Shown in pieces: positions 44,782 to 53,089 of a DNA stretch of 64,000 nt; the first letter of the stretch is position 1, and each line of letters begins with the position of its first letter. The stretch is from contig AP012044.1 in the NCBI GenBank assembly GCA_000283575.1, positions 3,410,001 to 3,474,000 of the forward strand, read 5' to 3'. The DNA comes from Oscillibacter valericigenes Sjm18-20. GTDB lineage: Bacteria; Bacillota; Clostridia; Oscillospirales; Oscillospiraceae. The notes under the pieces were generated by a model. That model was not told where the DNA came from and did not search any database. It saw only the letters and a program-made list of their open reading frames with translations. A program made the position numbers and the translations under genes.

Positions 44782-45575
44782 CGGAACTGACGATGGAACG
44801 CCTCAGGGAGAACCTTGAAAGCCTGAAAATGAAAAACACGCTGGAGATCCTGGACAATTATCTTGAGAGAGCTGTAAAAGACGAGCTTAACATCGTGGAG
44901 GTGCTCGATCATATCTTTGCAGAGGAGGCGCTCAGCAAACGGCGGCGCGCCTATGAAAAACAGGTGCAGATGTCGGGCTTTCCCATCAAAAAGACGTTGG
45001 AGGACTTTGATTTCAGTTTTCAGCCCTCCATTGACAAGCGGCAGATCGAGGAACTGGCCACCATGCGTTTTCTGGAGAATGGAGAAAATATCGTCTTTCT
45101 CGGCCCGCCCGGCGTGGGCAAGACCCATCTGGCCTCGGCGCTGGGGATGGTCGCCGCCAGGCATCGATTCTCCACTTACTACATTAACTGCCACTCACTG
45201 ATTGAGCAGCTCAAAAAGGCCCATTTTGAAAACCGTCTTCCAGACAAGCTCAAAACTCTGGGTAAATACAAGCTGCTCATCATCGACGAAATCGGGTATC
45301 TCCCAATGGATATTCAGGGGGCGAACCTGTTCTTTCAGCTTATTGCCAGACGGTATGGAAAGGTCTCAACAGTCTTTACCTCCAACAAGACCTTTTCCCA
45401 ATGGAACGAGATCTTTGCTGATGTCACCATCGCCTCCGCGATACTCGATCGTGTTCTGCACCACTGTACCGTCGTCAATATCAAGGGCGAAAGCTACCGG
45501 CTAAAAGAACGCAAAGAATATATGAAGCAAAAACAGCACATCGTCAATACCCTCTTCGAGCAGGGACAAAACTAA
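44778..45575 (+). CDS. istB: IS21 helper ATPase IstB, copy 2
   Basis: This 265-aa AAA+ protein is intact and differs from copy 1 in only a few residues (for example RYGKVSTVF for RYEKASTIF). Walker A is GPPGVGKTHLASAL and Walker B LLIIDEIGYLP. It overlaps the istA stop by 4 bp. Confidence 0.95.
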   Translation: MTELTMERLRENLESLKMKNTLEILDNYLERAVKDELNIVEVLDHIFAEEALSKRRRAYEKQVQMSGFPIKKTLEDFDFSFQPSIDKRQIEELATMRFLENGENIVFLGPPGVGKTHLASALGMVAARHRFSTYYINCHSLIEQLKKAHFENRLPDKLKTLGKYKLLIIDEIGYLPMDIQGANLFFQLIARRYGKVSTVFTSNKTFSQWNEIFADVTIASAILDRVLHHCTVVNIKGESYRLKERKEYMKQKQHIVNTLFEQGQN

Positions 45576-45653
45576 TTTTAGGACATTCCCTCGCCGCTGT
45601 TTTCCTACATTTTTTAACCGGCGAAAAACTGCAAATTCAAATCGGCGTTGACA

Positions 45654-46200
45654 GTTTGCTTTTAAGCAGACCAAAGAAATTTTCAATTACGGCGTTGTCC
45701 AGGCAGTTTCCTTTGCGGCTCATGCTCTGCCGAATTCCCTTCCTGCGGAGCATTCTTTGGTATTTCTTGTGCTGGTAGTCCAGCCCTGATGGAAATGCAA
45801 AATGAGTAACTCACAATATCCCGACTGCACAGGTCAAGGATCGGTGACAGATAGAGTTTTTGTCCGAACAGATTGAACTCTGTCACATCCGTCACCCACT
45901 TTTGATTCAGCTTTTCAGCTTCAAAGTTCCGGTTCAGCAAGTTTGACGCAATTTTACCCACTTCACCCTTGTAGGAACGATGCTTTTTCATCCGTACACG
46001 ACAGATCAGCCCTAACTCCTTCATGAACCGTCTTGTGGTTCAGTACGAAACCCTGTTGCCGAAATGCAGCCGTGATTCGGCGATAGCCATAGCGGCCTTT
46101 GTTCTCCTGGCCAGCCTCTTTGTATGGTAGTAGCAGGTTGAGCGCGGAAGCTGAGCGATTTCAAGAAGAATATCCAGCGAAAATGTTTGCCTCAGTCCTT
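45654..46200 (-). pseudogene. IS3-type transposase OrfB remnant
   Basis: Pieces of the integrase core are seen: [40 protein letters not shown], then SRDIVSYSF. The segment that normally follows, up to the SDQGW motif, is deleted, and the rest ([20 protein letters not shown] in another frame) is out of frame. More frame changes occur before 46024. It is cut by IS21 at 45653. Confidence 0.8.
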
Positions 46201-46203
46201 GAA

Positions 46204-46551
46204 TCACCAACGCTTTTTGTGCTGGTGCCGCTCGTCTTTCAAAACCAAGGCTTGCAAGTTTTTTAAGTATGCATTCTCCGCCCTAAGACGCTGTACTTCC
46301 GCAAGTAAGTCTTCCTCTACGTTCTCCGGCAGCTTTGCTGGTTGACCTTTACCTCCGCGTCCACGGCGTTCCATGCAAAAACCCTCTGTCCCGTAGGTTA
46401 AGAAAATGCGTTCCCAATCCTGAACCCTTTTGTGCCTAATCTGAAACCGTTCGGCCGTTTCTACATAATTCAAATGCTCTCGCTGCATGGTTTCAATCAC
46501 TTCTTGCTTAAATTCTGCCGTGTTTCCCTTGTTCGGTATCCCCCTTGGCAT
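46204..46551 (-). CDS. IS3-type transposase OrfA (in remnant)
   Basis: The 115-aa protein has the helix-turn-helix part of IS3 transposases (NTAEFKQEVIETMQREHLNY, then ERFQIRHKRVQDWERIFLTY) and a C-terminal leucine-zipper helix (DLLAEVQRLRAENAYLKNL). It is intact, but its orfB partner is decayed, so it is probably non-functional. Confidence 0.85.
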   Translation of the reverse strand: MPRGIPNKGNTAEFKQEVIETMQREHLNYVETAERFQIRHKRVQDWERIFLTYGTEGFCMERRGRGGKGQPAKLPENVEEDLLAEVQRLRAENAYLKNLQALVLKDERHQHKKRW

Positions 46552-46557
46552 AGAAAA

Positions 46558-46605
46558 GCCCCCCCATTGTTATTCAGTATGATATACTGAATAACAATGG
46601 GGGGC
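46558..46605. repeat. Near-perfect 22-bp inverted repeat at the IS3 end
   Basis: The arms GCCCCCCATTGTTATTCAGT... (right arm at 46584-46605, its complement at 46558-46580 with one extra C) enclose a 3-base loop. It lies between orfA and the IS3 end and could form a strong hairpin in DNA or RNA, perhaps limiting read-through into the transposase. Confidence 0.7.
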
Positions 46606-46810
46606 AGTTCAGTACACGCCGGTGCTCCGTCCGGCGTTTCATATGTTTGTGTAAACCGATTTTTTAAGCATATGAAATTCAACATTTTAAATCAGTAAAT
46701 GCTCAAATTCAGGCGTCCATTCCCATAACGTGGATTGTCTGTTCTTTGATAAAACGCCGGTATTCGGGACAAACTAGTTTTGAGTCAGAGACTCAGAAAG
46801 GGGTAATCTT

Positions 46811-47128
46811 ATGGATAAAAGCTTGGAAGAAACGAAAAAAATGAATGAAAAATCGCGGCAGTCTAAAGACGTGGAGTCCAAAAACTCCTATGCCAATATG
46901 AATGAATCTGCCCTTCAGCAGGCTCGTCAGGCAAACGCAAATTCCGCTGTTAATGAGAGTAGCTACAGTCGGGAAGGCGGTCTTCAGCAAGCCCGTCAAG
47001 AAAACATGAAATCCGCAAACTCCGCAACCAACTCCGTATCGTCTTCCCCTAATTCCGGCATGTCCAGCTATCCCGAGTTGGACAAAGTTAAGAAAGAAAA
47101 CGAAAAGTCCAGACAGAACAAGGGGTAA
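46811..47128 (+). CDS. Small hydrophilic repeat protein resembling gamma-type spore proteins
   Basis: The 105-aa protein is rich in Asn, Ser, Gln, Lys and Glu and has almost no hydrophobic residues. Two repeats of the form LQQARQxNxxSA (ALQQARQANANSA and GLQQARQENMKSA) resemble the QQVRKQNQQSA repeats of gamma-type small acid-soluble spore proteins, which serve as amino-acid stores in spores. GAAAGGGG precedes the start. It stands alone, followed by a terminator. The assignment rests on composition and repeat pattern only. Confidence 0.45.
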   Translation: MDKSLEETKKMNEKSRQSKDVESKNSYANMNESALQQARQANANSAVNESSYSREGGLQQARQENMKSANSATNSVSSSPNSGMSSYPELDKVKKENEKSRQNKG

Positions 47129-47355
47129 TAAAATCACTTTCTTCAAATAGCAATTTTAAAGCGGTTCCTCTGCAAGGGGGGTGCCAGACTACTGTTTGGC
47201 GCCTCCTACTTATCAGCTCTCATACCGGATTGACGGAAAAGAACAGTCGAAGCCAGACGCGCCCACGAATTTTTCGAGGCAGCCGTTAAAGCAAAACCCG
47301 GAGGAACACCCCCGGGTTTTGTTTTATCGAATCAGCAAGCCTGTGCATACAGCGG
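47129..47355. other. Intergenic region with terminator
   Basis: No gene is visible. A terminator is at 47293-47326. Confidence 0.4.
47293..47326. terminator. Terminator between spore-protein-like gene and Crp/Fnr gene
   Basis: AAAACCCGG and CCGGGTTTT form a stem around AGGAACACCC, with T-rich sequence after it on the plus strand and A-rich before, so it may serve both convergent genes. Confidence 0.8.
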
Positions 47356-48015
47356 CTATAACAGTTCAAACTGATTTTTATGATACCTCAGAACGCCGTT
47401 ATCCCTGAGTCTTGAAAGCTCGGCCGACATGGCGCTGCGCTCCACGGAGAGGTAGTCCGCCAGTTCCTGCCGGTTAAACGGAATGCAAAAGCAGCTGCAC
47501 CCGGCTTTTTTGGCCTCAGCCGAGAGGTAGGCCAGAAGTTTTTCCCGGGTGGTACGTTTTGACGTATATTCAATTTTCTGCGTCAGCGATATGTTTTTCA
47601 TGGATACAATCCGCAGCATATTCTGAATGAGCCTGCTGTGAAAGCCGCACGCCTTGGCACACGGGGCGGTAAGGCGGTGACAATCAATAAAGAGAAGCTC
47701 GCTTTCGGCCGATGTGATCACACTGACCGGAAGCGTTTTTATCTCCGCGCAGGCGAAGGACTCCCCAAATAGGTTTCCAGCGTCAATTTTATCGAGGATG
47801 CTTCTGTTTCCATAATAGTCGTCCTGAACAACCTGAACCTGTCCCGACAGAACAATGCCGAATCGTTCGATGCCCTCGCCGTTGGAAAATACAGTCTGTG
47901 CTTTTTCGTAATGAACCATTTTCGCGGTCAGGCATGATAAAAGCCCCTGTAAATCCGATTCTTCAATGCCGTTAAATAATTTTACTGTCTTCAGTACATC
48001 CAGATAATTTTCCAT
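47356..48015 (-). CDS. Crp/Fnr-family transcriptional regulator
   Basis: The 219-aa protein has an N-terminal cyclic-nucleotide-binding fold (FSNGEGIERFGIVLSGQVQV, GNLFGESFACAE) and a C-terminal winged helix of the HTH_Crp type (TTREKLLAYLSAEAKKAG, then FNRQELADYLSVERSAMSAE). Cys residues in the middle (CHRLTAPCAKAC) could bind an iron-sulfur cluster or sense redox state; this is inference. It is divergent from a ferredoxin-type gene, the usual arrangement for an Fnr-like regulator and its target. Confidence 0.93.
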   Translation of the reverse strand: MENYLDVLKTVKLFNGIEESDLQGLLSCLTAKMVHYEKAQTVFSNGEGIERFGIVLSGQVQVVQDDYYGNRSILDKIDAGNLFGESFACAEIKTLPVSVITSAESELLFIDCHRLTAPCAKACGFHSRLIQNMLRIVSMKNISLTQKIEYTSKRTTREKLLAYLSAEAKKAGCSCFCIPFNRQELADYLSVERSAMSAELSRLRDNGVLRYHKNQFELL

Positions 48016-48028
48016 AAATCCCTCTTTC

Positions 48029-48042
48029 GTTGGAATTCCAAC
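48029..48042. promoter_or_regulatory. Palindrome GTTGGAATTCCAAC between crp/fnr and ferredoxin genes
   Basis: This perfect 14-bp palindrome lies 13 bp upstream of the Crp/Fnr start codon, in the divergent promoter region. It has the two-fold TTGG-N4-CCAA form expected of a Crp/Fnr operator, although not the classical TTGAT-N4-ATCAA. Confidence 0.55.
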
Positions 48043-48129
48043 TGACTTATTGTCTTAAGAATAGTAAGCTCAAGCCATAGAGTCAACCACAACGTGAGAC
48101 AACACGAAGAAGAAAGGAAGATGTAAAAT

Positions 48130-48834
48130 ATGATCCGGAAAATTATCAAAATCGATGAAGCAAAGTGCAACGGCTGCGGATTGTGCGCAAAAGCCTGCCA
48201 CGAAGGGGCAATCGGCATGGTAAATGGAAAGGCCAGGCTTCTCCGCGACGACTACTGCGATGGTCTCGGAGACTGCCTGCCGTCCTGCCCGACGGGAGCC
48301 ATCCGCTTTGAGGAACGCGAGGCGAAAGAATACAACGAAGCCGCCGTAAAGAAAAGCAAGCTGAACAAACAGGAAGACGCGCTTGCCTGCGGATGTCCGG
48401 GTACACAGTCTAAAACCATCCGCCGGGAAAGCAGGGAAGAGGATGTACGCCCCGCGATCGGCGTAAACAAAAGCCAGCTTTCACAGTGGCCCGTCCAGAT
48501 CAAGCTTGCACCGATCAATGCGCCGTATTTTGCGGACGCAAACCTGCTGATCGCGGCCGACTGCACAGCCTATGCATACGGCGATTTTCACAACCGGTTT
48601 ATCCGAAATAAGGTGACTTTGATTGGATGTCCCAAGCTGGACGAGGGCGATTACAGCGAAAAGCTGACGGCGATCATCCAAAATAACCGCATCAAAAGCG
48701 TTACAGTGGTCCGCATGGAAGTCCCCTGCTGCGGTGGAATCGAAAATGCGGTAAAGCTGGCGCTTCAAAACAGCGGCGAATTTATCCCCTGGCAAGTGGT
48801 GACAATCTCAACCGACGGAAAAATTCTTGATTGA
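48130..48834 (+). CDS. 4Fe-4S ferredoxin-type protein with Cys-rich C-terminal part
   Basis: The 234-aa protein starts with a two-cluster ferredoxin domain (KCNGCGLCAKACHEGAI and DYCDGLGDCLPSCPTGAI). A linker (ACGCPG) is followed by about 120 residues with three further Cys (ADCTAYAYGDFHNRF, LIGCPKLD, VPCCGGIENAV), a domain seen in clostridial electron-transfer proteins that I cannot name. It probably shuttles electrons in anaerobic metabolism. It is the likely target of the divergent Crp/Fnr regulator. Confidence 0.88.
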   Translation: MIRKIIKIDEAKCNGCGLCAKACHEGAIGMVNGKARLLRDDYCDGLGDCLPSCPTGAIRFEEREAKEYNEAAVKKSKLNKQEDALACGCPGTQSKTIRRESREEDVRPAIGVNKSQLSQWPVQIKLAPINAPYFADANLLIAADCTAYAYGDFHNRFIRNKVTLIGCPKLDEGDYSEKLTAIIQNNRIKSVTVVRMEVPCCGGIENAVKLALQNSGEFIPWQVVTISTDGKILD

Positions 48835-48978
48835 CGGGAGGAAATCGAATTATTTCTCACGAAAACCCGCACCACCTCCACATGGCGGCCAACAAAGGCG
48901 AGGGCAGCCGAAAACAGGGAGCACGTGGTGAACTTTCTTCAGATATGCCGCTGTAAAGGCCGGTGATTCAAAAAATCC

Positions 48979-49671
48979 TCACAGGTCTGAGAAACGATAC
49001 CCGACGCCGACCTCCGTCAGGATAAAACGAGGATGGGTGGAGTCCTTTTCAAGTTTGCGGCGCAGACTCGCCATGAAAACGCGGACGCTTTTGCTGTCGC
49101 CGCCCTCATAGCCCCAGATCTGGCGGATAATATAGTTGTGCGTCAGCACTTTGCCCCGGTTCGCAATCAGCAGAAGGAGGGTCTTATATTCAATTGGCGT
49201 CAGATGGATCTCCTTGCCGTCCACCAGGACCCGGTGCTTCTCATAATCCACCGTGAGCCAGTCGCACACAAACCGCGCCTCTGCCGTCCCGGCGTTCGTT
49301 TTTGCGGCGGCACGTTCCGCCACGCGGATGCGCGCCATCAACTCCCCCATATGGAAGGGCTTGGTCACATAGTCGTTGGCCCCCAGATCCAGCGCCGCAA
49401 TTTTTTCCGCCTCCTGGCCCCGCGCCGACACGACCAGAATGGGCACGTCGGTGAACGTCCGCAGTTCGCGGAGAATATCCACCCCGTCCCGATCCGGAAG
49501 TCCAAGATCAAGCAGAACAATGGACGGATGATACGACGAGAATAAAAACATTCCCTCGTCTCCCGTTTCCGCGATGACGACCCGATAGCCCTCCTTGCTG
49601 AGCGACAGGTCGATAAAATGCGAGATGTACTTGTCATCCTCAATGACAAGGATCGTGCTCATATCACTCAT
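48979..49671 (-). CDS. kdpE: KdpE-like response regulator
   Basis: The 230-aa OmpR-type protein has phospho-acceptor Asp55 (IVLLDLGLPDRDGVDIL) and the winged helix ending ILTEVGVGYRF. The sequences around LGLPDRDG and PILVVSARGQEAEKI are like KdpE. KdpE usually activates the high-affinity potassium ATPase kdp; no kdpFABC is in this window, and here it closes a Ktr operon. GGAGGAGCAAA fixes the start at 49671, overlapping the kinase stop by 8 bp; a longer open frame extends upstream but reads out of frame through the kinase gene. Confidence 0.93.
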   Translation of the reverse strand: MSDMSTILVIEDDKYISHFIDLSLSKEGYRVVIAETGDEGMFLFSSYHPSIVLLDLGLPDRDGVDILRELRTFTDVPILVVSARGQEAEKIAALDLGANDYVTKPFHMGELMARIRVAERAAAKTNAGTAEARFVCDWLTVDYEKHRVLVDGKEIHLTPIEYKTLLLLIANRGKVLTHNYIIRQIWGYEGGDSKSVRVFMASLRRKLEKDSTHPRFILTEVGVGYRFSDL

Positions 49672-51022
49672 TTTGCTCCTCCATCGGCAGCGTAAAGGCA
49701 AACAGCGCACCGTGCGGCGGGTTGTCGGCATAGCTGATACTTCCGCCGTGAGCCTCCACGATGGTTTTGCAGATGGCAAGGCCCAGGCCCAAGCCCATTC
49801 TTCCGTCAACGATGTCCTCATTCTGTGTGACAAACCGCTCAAACAGGTTGGCTCTGATCTTCTCGGATACGCCGTTGCCCGTATCCGCCACGGAAACAGC
49901 AACCCGCCCGCCTTCTGTGGAGACCGAGAGCGTGATCGCACTGTCAGGCGGCGTGTGACGCGCGGAATTTTCAAGAAGATTGATGATTACCTGGGAAATC
50001 AGCTTCCCGTCCATGGGCGCCGTGATGATCTCATCCGGCAACCTGACCGTGAACTGCCTGCCGCGCAGCAGACGCTCCGTGTGCTTTATAGCCTCGCCCA
50101 CGATATCGTCGACCACCTCCTCCTGCTTATGCAACACCAGCTGCTTTTCGCTGATCCGCGTCATGCTCAAAATATTTTCCACCAGGTCAATCAGCCACAC
50201 CGTTTCTTCACTGACGTCCCCGGCCAGCTTTTTTCGCTCCGCCTCCGAAAGCCGATCATAGTGATCCGCCAACAGGTTGCCCGAACCCGAAAGTGCCGTT
50301 AGCGGGCTTCGGAGGTCATGGGCGATCGAGCGCAGCAGCATGGACCGCTGCCGTTCCCGCTCCATATCCATGCGGATTTTCTCCCGCTCCGCCACAAGAT
50401 CCTCACGCTCCAGCGCAATCCCAAGCTGCGCGCAAATCGCCTGAATGACAAGTATCTTCTGTGTCCCCGGCTGCGTCTGTAATACAAGCTTTCCATGAAT
50501 ACCGGAGGTACTCATAATGGGATATTCCAACACGCCGGTCGCCGGCTCAGGCCCTAACGCAACAACGCCGTTGATTCCCACGTATTCCCGGACCATATCC
50601 TCCCCCTTCTTGATCACGCTTTTCGAGCCGCTGGCGGAAAGAAAGCCCGACGCAATCTGATACAGGGTCTGTGCCGTGCGCTCATTGCGGCCGGCAAGCT
50701 CCATCTGCGTTTGCAGACGTGAGGTGACGGTCCCCGCCACAATCGCCGTGACAAGGAAGAATCCCAAAAGCATCAGGTCCGAGGCATTGTAGACCTGAAA
50801 CGTAAACCGCGGCTCTGTAAACAGGAAGTTGAGCAGCATGACCGATAAAAACGCGGTCGCAGCCGCCCAGCCCCGGCTGCTGGTCAGCACCGCAGAAAAT
50901 AAAACGCCCAGCAAAAACACCATGATGACGCTCTCGTTATCAACCCCAAACAGCGACACGAGCACAGAGCAGGAAGTAGTGGCCAACACAATGACAAATG
51001 TTTTCAGCAAGTTCTTCGCCAC
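49664..51022 (-). CDS. Short KdpD-like sensor kinase (no N-terminal KdpD domain)
   Basis: The kinase (about 452 aa) begins directly with four transmembrane segments (DUF4118-like), followed by a GAF-like part, the H-box SIAHDLRSPLTALSG, and an ATPase domain (N, VADTGNGVSEK, GLGLGLAIC). Full KdpD is about 890 aa with cytoplasmic N-terminal KdpD and USP domains, which are missing here. The start is uncertain: I choose GTG 51022, ten bases after GGGGGGG; other starts exist to 51061. Location inside the ktr operon suggests potassium or turgor sensing. Confidence 0.88.
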   Translation of the reverse strand: MAKNLLKTFVIVLATTSCSVLVSLFGVDNESVIMVFLLGVLFSAVLTSSRGWAAATAFLSVMLLNFLFTEPRFTFQVYNASDLMLLGFFLVTAIVAGTVTSRLQTQMELAGRNERTAQTLYQIASGFLSASGSKSVIKKGEDMVREYVGINGVVALGPEPATGVLEYPIMSTSGIHGKLVLQTQPGTQKILVIQAICAQLGIALEREDLVAEREKIRMDMERERQRSMLLRSIAHDLRSPLTALSGSGNLLADHYDRLSEAERKKLAGDVSEETVWLIDLVENILSMTRISEKQLVLHKQEEVVDDIVGEAIKHTERLLRGRQFTVRLPDEIITAPMDGKLISQVIINLLENSARHTPPDSAITLSVSTEGGRVAVSVADTGNGVSEKIRANLFERFVTQNEDIVDGRMGLGLGLAICKTIVEAHGGSISYADNPPHGALFAFTLPMEEQNE

Positions 51023-51067
51023 GGCATCCACACCCCCCCATTCCATCACAGTATACCACACTTTTTG

Positions 51068-51715
51068 CTATTGGTTCATCATTCGAATAATATCCTTATG
51101 TTCCCCGGAAACGATCAGGTGTTCTTCCGTTGTGAAAACATGGTCGGCGCTGGTGAGAGGCTTCACTTTTTCGCCTTCTCTGATCCCCACGACATTCACA
51201 TTGTGCCGGGATCGCACGTCCAGATCCCTGATTCGGTGGCCGACCCAAGAGGCCGGAACGGATATTTCCATGATGGCGTACTCCGAAGACAGCTCGATAT
51301 AATCAAAGGCTCCGTGCGCGGAATAGCGCATCGCGGTCCGCCGCGCCATATCCCGTTCGGGATAGACCACGTCATCCGCACCGATCTTTTTCAGCAGATC
51401 CGCGTGGATATCCCGGTCTGTCTTTGAAACGACGTATGCCGCTCCAAGCTCCTTGAGCAAGGAGGTAATCTCCATGGAGGACTGAAAATTGTCGCTGATG
51501 CACACGAAGCATATATCAAAGTTCCGGACGCCCAGCGTGCGGAGGTTGTCAATATCCATACAATCCCCAATCTGGACTCTTGTGACCAACGGCGACAGCT
51601 TATTGATCGCATCCTCGTTCATATCCACCACAAGCACTTCGTTGCCCAATTCCGTGAGTTTGGTTGCAAGATTGCTGCCAAAACGTCCTGCGCCTATTAC
51701 AAGCATTGATCTCAT
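51068..51715 (-). CDS. ktrA: KtrA-type potassium channel regulatory protein
   Basis: The 215-aa protein has an RCK/TrkA-N domain beginning SMLVIGAGRFGSNLATKL (nucleotide-binding GxGxxG), the acidic end of strand two (VVDMNED), and a TrkA-C domain at about 135-215. KtrA forms an octameric ring gating KtrB and binds ATP/ADP, and c-di-AMP in Firmicutes. It lies 33 bp after ktrB. Met at 51715 is taken, which fits the family. Confidence 0.95.
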   Translation of the reverse strand: MRSMLVIGAGRFGSNLATKLTELGNEVLVVDMNEDAINKLSPLVTRVQIGDCMDIDNLRTLGVRNFDICFVCISDNFQSSMEITSLLKELGAAYVVSKTDRDIHADLLKKIGADDVVYPERDMARRTAMRYSAHGAFDYIELSSEYAIMEISVPASWVGHRIRDLDVRSRHNVNVVGIREGEKVKPLTSADHVFTTEEHLIVSGEHKDIIRMMNQ

Positions 51716-51748
51716 TTCGATTATCATCCTTTCGCTGCTATAAAGCCA

Positions 51749-53089
51749 TTATCCCACCAGAAGTTTCCCAATCGGGTATCTGAAGCCAGCCTTTGCATCT
51801 CTGCCGGACACGGCAAGAAAAACCGTCAGACTCCCCAAGCGCCCGATATACATCAGCAAAATGACGGCCAGCTTCGACACTTCCGTTAGGGAGGCGGTCA
51901 CACCGGTGGAAAGTCCCACCGTGCCAATTGCGGAAATGCATTCAAAGGCGGCGTCGGTCAGGGCGACGCCCTGCGTACAAAGTACCAGAATACCCGCTAA
52001 TGTAATTCCGATGTACACGGTCACGCTGCAAAACGCGCGTCCGATCGTTTCAACTCTGATGCAATAATGTCCCACATTGGTGTTATTTTTATTTTTCAAA
52101 GAGGCATACGCCGTGGCGGCAATTACAACAAAGGTGGTAATTTTAATACCGCCGCCTGTTCCGCCCGGCGCGGCGCCGATAAACATGAGCAGCATAGTGA
52201 GCGCCTTTCCGCCATCGCTCAGCGAGGCCGTGTCGACGGTGTTGAAGCCGGCGGTCCTCGGCGTAACCGATTGGAACAGCGATGACAGCAGCCGCCCGCC
52301 CATGTCCATACCCGCCATGGAGGCATCTTTTTCCATCCAAAAGAACAGCGCGGCCCCTACCGCGATCAACGCCAGCGTGGAGGTTATGACCACCTTGGAG
52401 TGGTAATTGAGCTTGCGGAGATGAAAGGCGCAGTCGGCAAAATCGTTCCACACCACAAACCCGATGCCGCCAATCACGATCAGCGCGGCAATGGTCAGTA
52501 CAACCAGCGGATCGTCGTAAAAAAACGTCAGTGAGGAGGATGGCTGCAGCCTTCCCATCAGATCAAAACCCGCGTTGCAAAAAGCTGAGACAGCATGAAA
52601 GCAGGCGGTCCACAGTCCGCGCAGAAATCCAAAGCGCGGGACAAATCGAATCGCCAGCAAAACCGTGCCAAGTCCCTCGAACACAACCGTACCAAACAGA
52701 ATACGGCGCACCATCCGTACAACGCCGGCAAGATGTAAAGAACCCACGCCGTCTGCCAGCAGCGAGCGTTCGCGCAGTCCGATGCGGCGATGGACAGCCA
52801 GAGAAAAAAAGATGGCCACGGTCATAAACCCCAGGCCGCCCACCTGAATCAAAAGCAGGATGACTACCTGTCCAAACACGGTAAATTGCGTATAGGTGTC
52901 AAAAAGGGCGAGACCTGTCACACAGGTTGCCGAGGCCGCCGTAAACGCGGCGTCAAGAAGTCCAAGGCCGTTTCCGCTGCGGCTGGAAATGGGCAGGCTT
53001 AATAATACCGTGCCAAAAAGAATAATCAGAGCAAATCCAACAGACAAAAGCCTTGTGGAGCTCCAGCTTTTTATTTTTAAAAAGTTCAT
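51749..53089 (-). CDS. ktrB: KtrB-type potassium uptake membrane protein
   Basis: The 446-aa TrkH/KtrB protein has the four pore-loop filters: TAASATCVTGLALFD, AVSAFCNAGFDL, TPRTAGFNTVDT and ISAIGTVGLSTGVT, with the conserved Gly residues. It mediates potassium (often sodium-coupled) uptake. The start is at 53089, after GGGGGATG; it overlaps the previous gene's end by 4 bp. Confidence 0.95.
   Translation of the reverse strand: MNFLKIKSWSSTRLLSVGFALIILFGTVLLSLPISSRSGNGLGLLDAAFTAASATCVTGLALFDTYTQFTVFGQVVILLLIQVGGLGFMTVAIFFSLAVHRRIGLRERSLLADGVGSLHLAGVVRMVRRILFGTVVFEGLGTVLLAIRFVPRFGFLRGLWTACFHAVSAFCNAGFDLMGRLQPSSSLTFFYDDPLVVLTIAALIVIGGIGFVVWNDFADCAFHLRKLNYHSKVVITSTLALIAVGAALFFWMEKDASMAGMDMGGRLLSSLFQSVTPRTAGFNTVDTASLSDGGKALTMLLMFIGAAPGGTGGGIKITTFVVIAATAYASLKNKNNTNVGHYCIRVETIGRAFCSVTVYIGITLAGILVLCTQGVALTDAAFECISAIGTVGLSTGVTASLTEVSKLAVILLMYIGRLGSLTVFLAVSGRDAKAGFRYPIGKLLVG

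Larger units (their letters stand above)
43446..45653 (+). mobile_element. IS21-family insertion sequence, copy 2
   Basis: It has the same ends (TGTCAGCGCC and GGCGTTGACA) and orientation as copy 1 and is nearly identical to it apart from scattered substitutions and indels. No target duplication is visible: left is the degV fragment, right an IS3 remnant. The two copies bracket 18.0 kb (25447-43445). Confidence 0.93.
45654..46616 (-). mobile_element. IS3-family element remnant (IS150 type), truncated by IS21
   Basis: The left end on the minus strand is TGTACTGAACTGCCCCCC (from 46616), followed by orfA and a decayed orfB. The other end is replaced by IS21 copy 2 at 45653, which inserted within the end of orfB (just after a KSKL-type sequence). 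Confidence 0.8.

Noticed and set aside
49672..49974. N-terminal extension of KdpE of about 100 codons
   Set aside because: It reads through the kinase gene out of frame and is Arg/Ser-rich; the proper start has a ribosome site at 49671.
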